From Planctomycetales bacterium (GTDB taxonomy: Bacteria; Planctomycetota; Planctomycetia; Isosphaerales; Isosphaeraceae), in assembly GCA_027451455.1 (NCBI GenBank), contig DAIDJI010000201.1, forward strand, positions 1-8,529: a DNA stretch of 8,529 nt, written 5' to 3'. A program made the translations under genes and the position numbers. Below are positions 1-7,640 of the stretch, piece by piece. Every line of letters begins with the position of its first letter. Position 1 is the first letter of the stretch. The notes beneath the pieces were generated by a model. It was given only the letters and a program-made list of their open reading frames with translations. It made no database searches and was not told the DNA's origin.

Positions 1-1
1 G

Positions 2-3000
2 CATCGATCGACGATCGTCTTCGTCAACAACCGACGGACCGTCGAGAAGCTGACAACGCGGCTCAACGAGGCCGACGCCCCGGGCGTCGAGGCGCCGGCC
101 CGATTCCGGGCCCATCACGGAAGCCTTAGCCTCGACGAGCGACGGGCGACCGAGGGGGCGCTGAAGGACGGCGAGCTCTCGGCCGTCGTGGCGACAGCCT
201 CACTGGAGCTGGGAATCGACATGGGCGCCGTTGACCTGGTCTGTCAGGTCGAGTCGGCGGGGAATGTCGCGCGGGGGTTGCAGCGGGTCGGTCGGGCCGG
301 GCATGTCGTCCACGGGACCAGCCGGGGGCGGCTGATCGCCAGGACTCCGATGGATCTGCTCGAATCCGCGGCTCTCTGCCGGGCGATGCTCGACGGCCGG
401 ATCGAACACCTGCGGGTGCCGCGGAATGGCCTCGATGTCCTGGCACAACAGGTGATCGCCTGCGTCGCCGTGGAGCCCTGGGATGCCGGCGCGCTCTTCG
501 ATCTGGTCCGCAGCGCGTATCCCTATCGCGACCTGACGGCCGGTGCGTTCGAGAGCGTTTTGCGGCTGGTCTCAGGCCGGTTTCCGACGCCCGGCCTGCG
601 CGATCTCCGCGCCCGGGTCGCCTGGGACCCGATCCACAACCGCCTCGCCGCCTTGCCCGGGACCTCGCACCTCGCACTCACCGGCGGCGGGACCATCCCC
701 GACACCGGCCAGTTCCCGGTCTATCTCGGCGAGGGCGGCCCGAGGCTCGGCGAGCTGGATGAGGAGTTTATCTTCGAGCGCCGGGTTGGCGAGACGTTCA
801 CGCTCGGCAACGCAACCTGGCGGATCGCCGCGATCGAGCCGCATCGCGTGATCGTTGACCGCGCGGAAGGCCAGCCGGGCGTGCTTCCCTTCTGGCGAGG
901 CGAGGGAGCTTCCTGCTCGCCCGAGCTGGGCGAAGCCGTGGGCGAGCTTTGCCGGGAGGTCTCCGCCCGTCTCCATGATCCCGACCTGATCCCCTGGCTC
1001 GGCCGCGAATATCACCTCGAGCCTGACGCCTCGGCAATGCTCGCTCGGTTCTTGACCCGCCAGCATCGGGCCGTCGGCGTGATCCCCGACGATCGGACGA
1101 TCCTCGTCGAATCGTTCCGCGACCAGGCCGGCGAGCTTGGGCTCGCGGTTCTCACACCGTTCGGCGGGAAGCTGCACCTTGGCCTCAAGATTGCGCTTCT
1201 GGCCCGGCTCCGCCGCCGATTCGGGCTGACCGCAGCCTGCCTGCACCTCGACTCCGGACTGCTCTTCCGCCTTCCGGGACTCCACGAGACTCCACGGGAC
1301 TTTTTCGAGGGCCTTACCGGCGAAATCGCCGAGGAATTGATACGAGAAGAGCTACCCGAGACTGCGCTCTTCGGCCTCCGTTTCCGACAGGCCGCCGGCC
1401 GGGCCCTTTTGATGCCCCGGCCCGACCCCTCAAAACGAACGCCACTCTGGCTCCAAAGGCTTCGGGCCAGAGACCTCTTGCAGGTCGCCCGCCAGTTCCC
1501 CGACTTCCCGATCGTCCTGGAAACCTACCGCGAATGCCTCGACGAGGACCTCGACCTCCCCCGACTGCGCGCCTTCCTCGACGACGTCCAGGCCGGCCGG
1601 ATCCGGGTCGTCCAGCACGAGGGCGAGGTCCCCTCGCCAATGTCTCAGGAACTTGTGTTTAATCTCACGGCTGCTTATATCTATCAGTGGGATGAGCCGA
1701 AGACGTCGGATCGGAAGCCGGCCGGGTCGGTCGTTGATGAGGATCTCCTCGCGGCGATGCTTCGCGAGGGACTCGACCCGCGCGCGATCGGCCGCGTCGA
1801 CACCAGGCTCAGGCGCCTGGGGCGGCCACCGCGGTCGGCCGAGGAGATGGCCGAGCGTCTCCGGTTACTCGGCGACCTGACGGAATCGGAGGTAGTCGGG
1901 CCGATCTCGGGGTTCCTTTCGGAGCTGGCCGCGGCGGGACGGGCCCTCGCGATGGATCTGCCCGGGACGGAGGAGCCTCGGCGATGGATTGCCGCCGAGG
2001 ACGAGGCAACCTATCGCGCGGCGTTTCTCGACGACGGCGACCGTCCTCGATCGGTTGAGGCGATGGAGACGGTCGTCGGCCGGTTTCTCCGGACTCACGC
2101 CCTGATCGGCGTGCGCGAGCTGACGGCTCGATATCCGATCGAGACCGCGGAGGCGGTTGAGCATCTGGAGCGATGGGCCGAGGAGGGGCACGCGGTTCGG
2201 GTCGACGACGAGGAAGGGGGGCGCTGGGCCGACCGCGAGAACCTCGCCGAGATCCGGCGCGCGACGGTCGCGGTCCGCCGCCAGGAGAGCCTGGCCGTCG
2301 CGCCCGAGGTCTTCGCCGATTTCCTTCTGCGATGGCAGTATGTTCATCCTCGGACGCGAGGCGAGGGCCCAGCGTTTGTGTCGACGGTCCTGGAGCGGTT
2401 GCGGGGGTACTCGGCGCCGGCCCCGCTCTGGGACGCCGAGATCCTTCCGCGTCGGATCGCGGGGTATCGTCCCGCCTGGCTCGACGAGGCGATCGGCGGG
2501 GGCGGATGGATCTGGCGGGCCGAGGGTGCCACTCGGGGCGAGCCCCGGGTCGCGTTCCTGCCCCGCGACCTCGACGGAGGACCGGGACCGGATCCCGAGG
2601 CCGAGCCGCTCGGCCCGGACGAGTCGGCCGTGCTCGACCTGCTCGCGAGCCGGGGCGCGAGCTTCGCCGACGAGCTGGCGAGGGCTTCGGGGCTGGATCC
2701 GTCCCGGGTGCGCCGGGCGCTGATGGCGCTGACCGGGCGAGGGCTGGCGACCAACGATCGCCTCGACCCGATCCGGCCCGGCTCGGAAGCGGTCCTCGCG
2801 GCGCTCGATCAGGCGTCTCGCGATCGGGGCGCGGGTCGATCGTTGCGGGTCCGTCCGCGAAGAGCGGCGGCCGGACCGGCCGAGGGGCGGTGGTCTCGGC
2901 TGGAGGCGGGAACCGATGACTCTCAGGGGCGCGCCCTGACCTGGGCGGGAATCCTGCTCGATCGCTACGGCGTTCTGAGCCGCGAGGTCGTCGCGATGGA

Positions 3001-3598
3001 GCCCTCAGCGCCCTCCTGGAGCGAGCTGGCCGAGGTTTTATCCCGGGCTGAGTGGCGGGGCGAGGTCCGTCGGGGCTACCTTGTCGAGGGGCTCTCGGGC
3101 GTTCAGTACGCCAGTGACGAGGCCGCCGCCGAGCTCGCCCGGTCGGGCTCGCGGACCGGCCGCGATCCGGCCTCACCGGTCGTTCTGGTCGCGGCGATCG
3201 ACCCGGCCAACCTCTACGGCGGCGGTGCGCCGTTCGACCTGGAACTGCTCGACGGCGGGACGGCCCGTCTTCCCCGCGTCGCCGGGAATTACCTGGCCCT
3301 CCGCGACGGCCGGCCCGTTTTGATCGCCGAATCCTACGCGAAGCGGCTCACTGCGCTACCCTGGGCCGAGCCGGCCGACATCGATTCCGCGCTGAAACTT
3401 CTTCCAACCTTGATCGGGCCTGGTCGACGCCTCCTCCGGGTCGAACGGTATAATGGCGAGATCGCCGCCTCGGGAATCGGAGCCCAGATGCTCGCCAGGG
3501 CAGGCTTTGTCCGCGATTATCCCAACATGGCGTACTATCCCGGCTGGTCGACACCGACCGCGGTGCAAGAGACTCACCTGGATCTGAAGACCTGGTAA
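2..3598 (+). CDS. lhr: Long-form Lhr-type ATP-dependent helicase, C-terminal part (5' end outside window)
   Basis: The frame is open from base 2, so the GTG at 188 is internal and not the start; 1198 residues are visible. Lhr proteins are superfamily 2 ATP-driven 3'-5' nucleic-acid translocases linked to DNA repair. Seen here is the second RecA-like domain: motif IV (IVFVNNRR, residues 5-12), HHGS (38-41), motif V (TASLELGIDMG, 65-75) and motif VI (QRVGRAGH, 94-101). A winged-helix region follows (about 137-196), then the DEAD/H-associated region with HDPDLIPWL near 324 and TPFGGKLH at about 385-392. The roughly 600-residue C-terminal extension carries a helix-turn-helix stretch (about 874-918), a GRW motif (962-964) and a DPANLYG segment near 1066, as in long Lhr proteins rather than the shorter Lhr-Core. 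In E. coli the equivalent extension has uracil-DNA glycosylase activity; that role here is inference. Walker A and DEAH motifs lie upstream, off the window. The stop is TAA. Confidence 0.93.
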   Translation, partial: HRSTIVFVNNRRTVEKLTTRLNEADAPGVEAPARFRAHHGSLSLDERRATEGALKDGELSAVVATASLELGIDMGAVDLVCQVESAGNVARGLQRVGRAGHVVHGTSRGRLIARTPMDLLESAALCRAMLDGRIEHLRVPRNGLDVLAQQVIACVAVEPWDAGALFDLVRSAYPYRDLTAGAFESVLRLVSGRFPTPGLRDLRARVAWDPIHNRLAALPGTSHLALTGGGTIPDTGQFPVYLGEGGPRLGELDEEFIFERRVGETFTLGNATWRIAAIEPHRVIVDRAEGQPGVLPFWRGEGASCSPELGEAVGELCREVSARLHDPDLIPWLGREYHLEPDASAMLARFLTRQHRAVGVIPDDRTILVESFRDQAGELGLAVLTPFGGKLHLGLKIALLARLRRRFGLTAACLHLDSGLLFRLPGLHETPRDFFEGLTGEIAEELIREELPETALFGLRFRQAAGRALLMPRPDPSKRTPLWLQRLRARDLLQVARQFPDFPIVLETYRECLDEDLDLPRLRAFLDDVQAGRIRVVQHEGEVPSPMSQELVFNLTAAYIYQWDEPKTSDRKPAGSVVDEDLLAAMLREGLDPRAIGRVDTRLRRLGRPPRSAEEMAERLRLLGDLTESEVVGPISGFLSELAAAGRALAMDLPGTEEPRRWIAAEDEATYRAAFLDDGDRPRSVEAMETVVGRFLRTHALIGVRELTARYPIETAEAVEHLERWAEEGHAVRVDDEEGGRWADRENLAEIRRATVAVRRQESLAVAPEVFADFLLRWQYVHPRTRGEGPAFVSTVLERLRGYSAPAPLWDAEILPRRIAGYRPAWLDEAIGGGGWIWRAEGATRGEPRVAFLPRDLDGGPGPDPEAEPLGPDESAVLDLLASRGASFADELARASGLDPSRVRRALMALTGRGLATNDRLDPIRPGSEAVLAALDQASRDRGAGRSLRVRPRRAAAGPAEGRWSRLEAGTDDSQGRALTWAGILLDRYGVLSREVVAMEPSAPSWSELAEVLSRAEWRGEVRRGYLVEGLSGVQYASDEAAAELARSGSRTGRDPASPVVLVAAIDPANLYGGGAPFDLELLDGGTARLPRVAGNYLALRDGRPVLIAESYAKRLTALPWAEPADIDSALKLLPTLIGPGRRLLRVERYNGEIAASGIGAQMLARAGFVRDYPNMAYYPGWSTPTAVQETHLDLKTW

Positions 3599-3687
3599 CG
3601 CCCTGGTTAGGGTTTTGCCGCGAGATATCCGCCCGATTTCCTCGACGGCCGCGAGGCCGAACCGGGAATGGCCCCCGGAGCCCCCAC

Positions 3688-4503
3688 ATGGACCACGGAT
3701 CGATCCCGACCACCCCGGCCGCCGAGCCGCTCTTCGACGCGATCGTCATCAGCGACCTGCACCTGGGCAGCGACGTCTGCCAGGCCAAGCTGCTGGAGGA
3801 GTTCTTGATCTGGGCCGTCGGCCACTGCCGGGAGCTGGTGATCAACGGCGACATCTTCGACGACCTGAACTTCAAGCGGCTGACGAAGCGGCATTTCGCC
3901 TGCCTGAAGGTGATCCGCCGCCACTCCGACCGCGACGACTTTCGACTGGTCTGGGTCCGCGGGAACCACGACGGACCGGCCGACATCGTTAGCCACATCG
4001 TCGGCGTGGATATCCTGGATGAATATATCTACGACAACGGCCGGGTCCGGCTGCTGATCCTCCACGGCGACCAGTTTGACACGTTTACCACGTCGTACCC
4101 ACTGCTGACCGACGCGGCTGTCGGGGTTTTTTACTTCATTCAGAAGTGGATGCCCCACCGGGCGGCGCGGTGGATTCGGCGGATCTCGAAGCGATGGCAA
4201 CGGAACAGCGAGCGGGTGGAGAGCCGGGCGCGGGAATACGCGCGATCGCACGGGTTCCGATTCGTGACATGCGGTCACACGCACCTATCGATGGAATCGG
4301 ACCGAGACGGCGTCCGCTACGTGAACAGTGGGACGTGGACCGACTATCCGCCTTGCCCGTTCGTGGTTGTGGAAGGGGACCAGGTTCGACTGGAGCACTG
4401 GCCGCTTGCCGGAGTTGAGGAGGCGACCCCGGATCGAGCGGAGGCCGAGGCCCCCTCGACACCCGCGCCGTCGCATTCGTCGCCACTGCCCGCGATGGGA
4501 TGA
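3688..4503 (+). CDS. Calcineurin-like metallophosphoesterase, LpxH-like
   Basis: This is a 271-residue binuclear-metal phosphoesterase. All family metal and catalytic motifs are visible: DLH (D23, H25), GD (G54-D55), GNHD (G92-D95), the HGD histidine (H126) and GHTH (G196-H199), followed by NSGTW (213-217). The pattern and the insert between HGD and GHTH (about 130-190, with an aromatic then very basic helical stretch) resemble UDP-2,3-diacylglucosamine diphosphatase (LpxH) relatives, which act at the membrane in lipid A synthesis. The basic and aromatic insert would suit a membrane-associated substrate, but the substrate cannot be fixed from sequence. The last 30 or so residues are a Pro/Ala/Glu-rich tail with no recognisable domain. 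A GGAG at 3677-3680 sits 7 bases before the ATG and supports this start. The gene follows lhr by 89 bases on the same strand, so co-transcription is plausible. A DNA-repair nuclease role, as for PdeM-type phosphoesterases near lhr genes, is a less likely alternative. Confidence 0.9.
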   Translation: MDHGSIPTTPAAEPLFDAIVISDLHLGSDVCQAKLLEEFLIWAVGHCRELVINGDIFDDLNFKRLTKRHFACLKVIRRHSDRDDFRLVWVRGNHDGPADIVSHIVGVDILDEYIYDNGRVRLLILHGDQFDTFTTSYPLLTDAAVGVFYFIQKWMPHRAARWIRRISKRWQRNSERVESRAREYARSHGFRFVTCGHTHLSMESDRDGVRYVNSGTWTDYPPCPFVVVEGDQVRLEHWPLAGVEEATPDRAEAEAPSTPAPSHSSPLPAMG

Positions 4504-4705
4504 TCGGGATCTGGGTTGGTGGTCCAGCTCTTTCGCTTCGACCGGCACGCGGGGGAGTTGAGCTCGGCCACCCGGGGAATTCTGCTTCCCTCATCGCGGA
4601 TTTCCACGAGGGGAAACTGACTGCCATTTTCGAGTCCTGGGCGGCACGATCGGGGGTCGCCGGTAGTGGAACTCGACGCGGCATCCTATCAACCAGGGGA
4701 TGAGC
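4504..4705 (+). other. Non-coding stretch after the phosphoesterase gene
   Basis: I see no supported gene here. Open frames exist on both strands but have no recognisable domain and no convincing start. A small inverted repeat (GGGAA, six bases, TTCCC) lies near 4577-4595, without a T-run, so I do not call it a terminator. The tandem-repeat edge of R1 begins at 4706. Confidence 0.5.
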
Positions 4706-4764
4706 GGGTCGGAACAGAGGAGTCGGGTCGGAACAAAGGGGTCAGGGTCGGAACAAAGGGGTCA
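4706..4764 (+). repeat. Three tandem copies of a 20-base unit at the left edge of R1
   Basis: The unit gggtcggaacaaaggggtca occurs exactly at 4725-4744 and 4745-4764. A diverged 19-base version lies at 4706-4724. The last copy runs directly into the left arm of R1, so this is a local multiplication of the outer end of the repeat element. Confidence 0.9.
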
Positions 4765-4859
4765 GGAACCGATTCGACATCTGCTAGCGACGGGAGCCCG
4801 TCCGGCGGCGGCTCCGAGACAATCGAACCGCTCGACATTGAATAACGGTTCCTGACACC
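4758..4859 (+). repeat. R1: 102-base imperfect palindromic intergenic repeat, copy 1
   Basis: The left arm GGGGTCAGGAACCG (4758-4771) pairs with the right arm CGGTTCCTGACACC (4846-4859) at 13 of 14 positions; the third pair is a G-A mismatch. Inside is a second small palindrome, GACGGGAGCCCGTC. The core matches R3 at 97 of 102 positions and R2 at 93 of 102, with no indels. It separates the phosphoesterase gene from the ATPase gene. A degenerate echo of the right end (CCTTATC at 4858-4864 and again at 4870-4876) follows. It resembles REP- or MITE-like dispersed elements; the class is inference. Confidence 0.9.
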
Positions 4860-4992
4860 TTATCAACGCCCTTATCCCTCCCAACACGCCCCTTTTTCCC
4901 GTCCCCGTTTTCCGCTCCTCGGCCGTGATGTGGGCATCTATCTGGTCGGATGTCCAGAAATTGCGATTTGTCATACGAAAGTTAAGCAACGC

Positions 4993-5018
4993 AGCTTCGC
5001 CGAAAGAAGCTTATTTTT
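4993..5018 (+). terminator. Intrinsic (rho-independent) terminator upstream of the ATPase gene
   Basis: AGCTTC (4993-4998) and GAAGCT (5006-5011) form a perfect 6-bp stem around a 7-base loop, followed by TATTTTT (5012-5018). The T-run is on the plus strand, so it would stop plus-strand transcription arriving from the R1 side. It lies 26 bases before the -35 box of the ATPase promoter and would insulate that gene. The stem is short, so strength is uncertain. Confidence 0.6.
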
Positions 5019-5044
5019 CAATAGGATTCAGACGTTGAATGCTA

Positions 5045-5072
5045 TTGACGGATTGGCGGGGGCCGCTAGAAT
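5045..5072 (+). promoter_or_regulatory. Sigma70-like promoter of the ATPase gene, positioned for a leaderless mRNA
   Basis: TTGACG (5045-5050) is separated by 16 bases from TAGAAT (5067-5072). Each box matches the consensus at 5 of 6 positions. A start point 6-8 bases past the -10 box falls on or next to the ATG at 5079. No Shine-Dalgarno sequence precedes that ATG; the nearest G-run (5058-5062) is too far away. Both facts fit leaderless transcription. Confidence 0.6.
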
Positions 5073-5078
5073 CGATTT

Positions 5079-6602
5079 ATGCCTCCCAAATACGGTCCAA
5101 CTTGGCTACCGAAGCCCGAAGATTACCAGAGAATCTTCGAGGAGCAAAACCCTTGGCACCAAACGGGAACGGTCCCAGGAGAGTGGGCCAAGACCGTTGA
5201 GCGACCATTGGCAAGATTCATGGAGGAGCGTCTGCGCGGCTCGCTACCAAGGCGATTCCAGCTCGTTCTTGGTCCGCGTCGAATTGGCAAGACGACCGCA
5301 ATGTATCAGACCGTAAAACGATTGCTCGCAAGAGGAACACCTCGCAAGCAATTGTGGTGGCTACGGCTAGATCATCCTCTATTGATGGAAGTTTCCTTAG
5401 CAAAACTTGTCACTTATGCGATTGAAGCGGCGCAGGATTTCGTCCAATCGGGCACCTTTAGTACAAATAATCCTATATATTTCTTCTTGGACGAGTTGAC
5501 TTATTCGGAGAAGTGGGACCTTTGGTTGAAGTCATTTTACGACGAGACTTGGCCCATACAAATCGTGGGCACTTCGAGTTCTACTGCCGCCTTGCGAGAT
5601 CGAAAGCTGGAGAGCGGTATAGGACGGTGGGAAGATCAGTATCTTGCACCTTATTTGTTTTCAGAATATTTGGACCTGCGAAAGAGTTCTATTCGCATTC
5701 CTGTCAAGGACACCCTCTTCCAGACACTCGTCGAATGTATCAACCAAAAGGTCGATACGACTGGGCTGGCGGACCTACGAAGACGATTCATGTTGACCGG
5801 AGGCTTTCCGGAACTACTTATCTCCCATGAGGCTACATCTAGAGACGAGGACTCACTTCTACTGCAATCGCAGCGAATTTTGCGCAGCGACGCGATTGAA
5901 CGTGCGATTTACAAGGATATCCCCCAAGCATTCGGCGTGGATAATCCCTTGATCATGGAGAGGCTGCTCTATACCCTAGCCGGCCAAGTGACCGGTATCC
6001 TCTCGCCAAACAATATTTGCCAGAACCTGGGAGGCGTCTCCCAGCCAACATTTGGCAGGTATTTAAATTATTTGAAACTTGCATTTCTGGTTTTTACGAT
6101 ACCCAATTATTCGGGCAACGAAGGGTCAGTCCAGAGGCGTGGGCAGAAGCTCTTTTTTGTGGATGCTGCGGTTCGCAACGCAGCACTGCAGCGCGGACTG
6201 GCGCCGCTACGTGACCCAGAGGAAATGGGGATTCTCGTGGAGAACATGGCCGCCGCGCATCTTCAAGCGTTGGGAGAGCAAGGCCAGACGAGGATCTACT
6301 ACTGGAGAGATCGAAGCGACGAAATCGACTTGGTGTACGACCACCCGGATGAGCCTATCGCGTTCGAAATCGCATCATCGGCGTCCCATCGCCGACAGGG
6401 AATGCATGCATTTACCGAGCGGTTTAAGCGTTTCAATAGGCGCGCGTTTATTGTAAGTCCAGATGGAACACTCACGCTGCCTTCAAGTAACTGGGATGGG
6501 ATCGGTAGCCTACCGTTAGACCTTTTCCTGCTAGCGGCAGGCGCGCAGGCTGAACATGAATTGGCGAAGCGGCTCGGCGCGGTCCATCCGTCCGCCGAAT
6601 AA
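5079..6602 (+). CDS. AAA+ family ATPase with C-terminal DUF4143 domain (COG1373-like)
   Basis: This 507-residue protein has an AAA_14-type P-loop domain: Walker A GPRRIGKTT (65-73), Walker B FFLDEL (135-140, D138/E139) and a sensor-1-like IVGTSSS (162-168). GGFPELL follows at 241-247. Then comes a helical DNA-binding-like segment (about 275-345, including LSPNNICQNLG and QPTFGRYLNYLK), then the DUF4143 C-terminal domain. That domain is often assigned a restriction-endonuclease-like fold. Here D417 and E430 could be its acidic residues, but the expected ExK lysine is alanine (A432), so nuclease activity is doubtful. The molecular role of this family is generally unknown. The gene is clearly AT-richer, with AT-ending codons, than its neighbours and is bracketed by R1 and R2, which suggests acquisition. 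It has its own promoter and upstream terminator. No Shine-Dalgarno supports the start; the promoter position and full-length domain do. Confidence 0.9.
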   Translation: MPPKYGPTWLPKPEDYQRIFEEQNPWHQTGTVPGEWAKTVERPLARFMEERLRGSLPRRFQLVLGPRRIGKTTAMYQTVKRLLARGTPRKQLWWLRLDHPLLMEVSLAKLVTYAIEAAQDFVQSGTFSTNNPIYFFLDELTYSEKWDLWLKSFYDETWPIQIVGTSSSTAALRDRKLESGIGRWEDQYLAPYLFSEYLDLRKSSIRIPVKDTLFQTLVECINQKVDTTGLADLRRRFMLTGGFPELLISHEATSRDEDSLLLQSQRILRSDAIERAIYKDIPQAFGVDNPLIMERLLYTLAGQVTGILSPNNICQNLGGVSQPTFGRYLNYLKLAFLVFTIPNYSGNEGSVQRRGQKLFFVDAAVRNAALQRGLAPLRDPEEMGILVENMAAAHLQALGEQGQTRIYYWRDRSDEIDLVYDHPDEPIAFEIASSASHRRQGMHAFTERFKRFNRRAFIVSPDGTLTLPSSNWDGIGSLPLDLFLLAAGAQAEHELAKRLGAVHPSAE

Positions 6603-6663
6603 AACGTCACGACCCTCGCCTGACGCCGAAAGGCTGACGGGATTTCAAATGGAGGGGGACAAA

Positions 6664-6765
6664 GGGGTCTGGAACCGATTCGACATCTGCTAGCGACGGG
6701 AGCCCGTCCGGCGGCGGCACCGAGACGATCGTAGCGCTCAACCTTAAATAACGGTTCCGGACACC
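6664..6765 (+). repeat. R2: 102-base imperfect palindromic intergenic repeat, copy 2
   Basis: The left arm GGGGTCTGGAACCG (6664-6677) and the right arm CGGTTCCGGACACC (6752-6765) have the same length, orientation and internal palindrome as R1 and R3. This is the most diverged copy: 95 of 102 positions match R3 and 93 of 102 match R1. It starts 61 bases after the ATPase stop codon and closes that module on the right. Confidence 0.9.
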
Positions 6766-6795
6766 TTATCCCCTGCCAGACACCTTATCCCCTGC
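6760..6795 (+). repeat. Tandem duplication of the right end of R2
   Basis: GACACCTTATCCCCTGC occurs at 6760-6776 and again, identical, at 6779-6795 (period 19). The first copy overlaps the right arm of R2. It mirrors the tandem units seen at the left edges of R1 and R3. Confidence 0.9.
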
Positions 6796-7054
6796 ACGCG
6801 CCGGGACCGGCGAACGGCCGGTCGGTGTAGCCCCGCGGGCCGATCGGTGGACCCGGCGAAGGCCGCGGACTCCCCTTGCGAGCGGGTCGCGACCTGGCGC
6901 CGGTCACGCCGGAGTCGCCTGACGATCGCCGTCGGTGGTGATCGCCGATGATCACCGCGAGGCGTTCCTTTAAAAATGAGGTTCACGGCGAGTCGGCAGG
7001 GCTTCTTGAAGAGGGGATTAAAGGTCGGGCTACGCCGACTCCAATCCATGATCG
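6796..7054. other. Non-coding stretch with small hairpins between R2 and the DUF4926 gene
   Basis: I find no gene here. Two perfect 7-bp inverted repeats are visible: GACCGGC/GCCGGTC at 6805-6823 with a 5-base loop, and GGTGATC/GATCACC at 6937-6956 with a 6-base loop. Neither is followed by a T-run on either strand, so their role is unknown. Confidence 0.5.
7018..7039 (-). terminator. Possible weak terminator of the minus-strand DUF6883-DUF4926 operon
   Basis: GTCGG (7024-7028) and CCGAC (7035-7039) form a 5-bp stem with a 6-base loop, 15 bases past the DUF4926 stop codon on the minus strand. On that strand it is followed by CCTTTAAT, a poor T-run. The position is right but the structure is marginal. 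Confidence 0.25.
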
Positions 7055-7294
7055 TTAGGCCGCCTCCACGTGCAACCGGAGTGCTTGCCCACGGGTATGC
7101 AATGCCATGATCTGATCGGCCCGTAGCGTGTGCAGTCCGTAAGTCTGGCCGGAGTTGTCACAGAACTCGACCTCGAACGCCGCACCATCCCCGAGGATTT
7201 CGACCACCGCCCCGACTTCCCCGGCTGTCAGACCTAAAGCCGGTACGTCCTCCGTTACCGCCACCGTGTCGAGCCGTTCGATGTGCGTCGCCAT
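7055..7294 (-). CDS. DUF4926-like small protein
   Basis: This 79-residue protein matches the DUF4926 pattern as I know it: an N-terminal LDTVAVTEDVPALGL segment (8-22), a glycine turn then GAVVEIL (28-34), an acidic FEVEFCDNSG stretch (39-48) and a closing TLRADQIMAL (55-64). This looks like a single small beta-rich domain filling the protein, with no signal peptide or membrane segment. The ATG lies 7 bases past the stop of the upstream DUF6883-like gene. Its Shine-Dalgarno (GAGG, 7300-7303, 5 bases before the ATG) overlaps that stop codon, so translation is probably coupled. The biochemical function of the family is unknown. A small partner or antitoxin-like role is inferred only from the two-gene arrangement. 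Confidence 0.8.
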   Translation of the reverse strand: MATHIERLDTVAVTEDVPALGLTAGEVGAVVEILGDGAAFEVEFCDNSGQTYGLHTLRADQIMALHTRGQALRLHVEAA

Positions 7295-7301
7295 GTATGC
7301 C

Positions 7302-7640
7302 TCATCTCGGGAGTAGGTAACAGGTCATCAGACGAGGGAAGTCCTCGCCCGCCCGGATGATCCAGGCCGACCGGACCACCGCTCGACCGGACGACGTGAC
7401 AATCTCGAAATCGAGCCGGTAGCGATCCCCGAACTCGTCGCCACGCTCGAAATCGGCCTCCCCATCGATCGCAGCCTGCAGGAGCCACTCGCGGAACGCC
7501 GGCGCATCGGAACCAGTCAGCCCCAAGGCCGCACGGAAGACGGCGGCCTTGTGCTTGCCGACCGGATGGGTGGTGGACAGGCAGTAATCGCTGAGCTTCC
7601 GAAGATCGACCTGCGCCCGTTCGCAATTCGGAAGCTTCAT
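7302..7640 (-). CDS. DUF6883-like small protein
   Basis: This 112-residue protein fits the DUF6883 pattern: it opens with KLPNCERAQVDLRKL (2-16), then HPVGKHKAAVFRAALGL (24-40), a central RYRLDFEI and, near the end, a VRSAWIIRAGEDFPRL segment ending in CYLLPR. I chose the ATG at 7640 because the conserved domain begins directly there, although no Shine-Dalgarno precedes it. An alternative GTG at 7694 adds 18 residues and has a very good GAGGAG 6 bases upstream, so the longer form is possible. The gene is the first of a minus-strand pair with the DUF4926-like gene, 7 bases apart. The function is unknown; the conserved His, Lys, Arg and Asp positions would fit an enzyme, but none is proven catalytic. 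Confidence 0.78.
   Translation of the reverse strand: MKLPNCERAQVDLRKLSDYCLSTTHPVGKHKAAVFRAALGLTGSDAPAFREWLLQAAIDGEADFERGDEFGDRYRLDFEIVTSSGRAVVRSAWIIRAGEDFPRLMTCYLLPR

Noticed and set aside
1809..3176. Long minus-strand open frame of 455 codons inside lhr
   Set aside because: Arg/Pro-rich composition without a domain, fully antisense to a well-supported gene; a typical shadow frame in high-GC DNA.
188..3598. GTG at 188 as the true start of the helicase
   Set aside because: The frame is open to base 2 and encodes conserved helicase motif IV upstream, so the GTG is internal (within motif V).
4136..4684. Minus-strand open frame over the end of the phosphoesterase gene and the following intergenic stretch
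   Set aside because: Low-complexity Pro/Arg/Ser composition, no domain, and partly antisense to a supported gene.
6937..6956. Perfect 7-bp inverted repeat as a transcription terminator
   Set aside because: No T-run follows on either strand and it lies about 100 bases from the nearest gene end.
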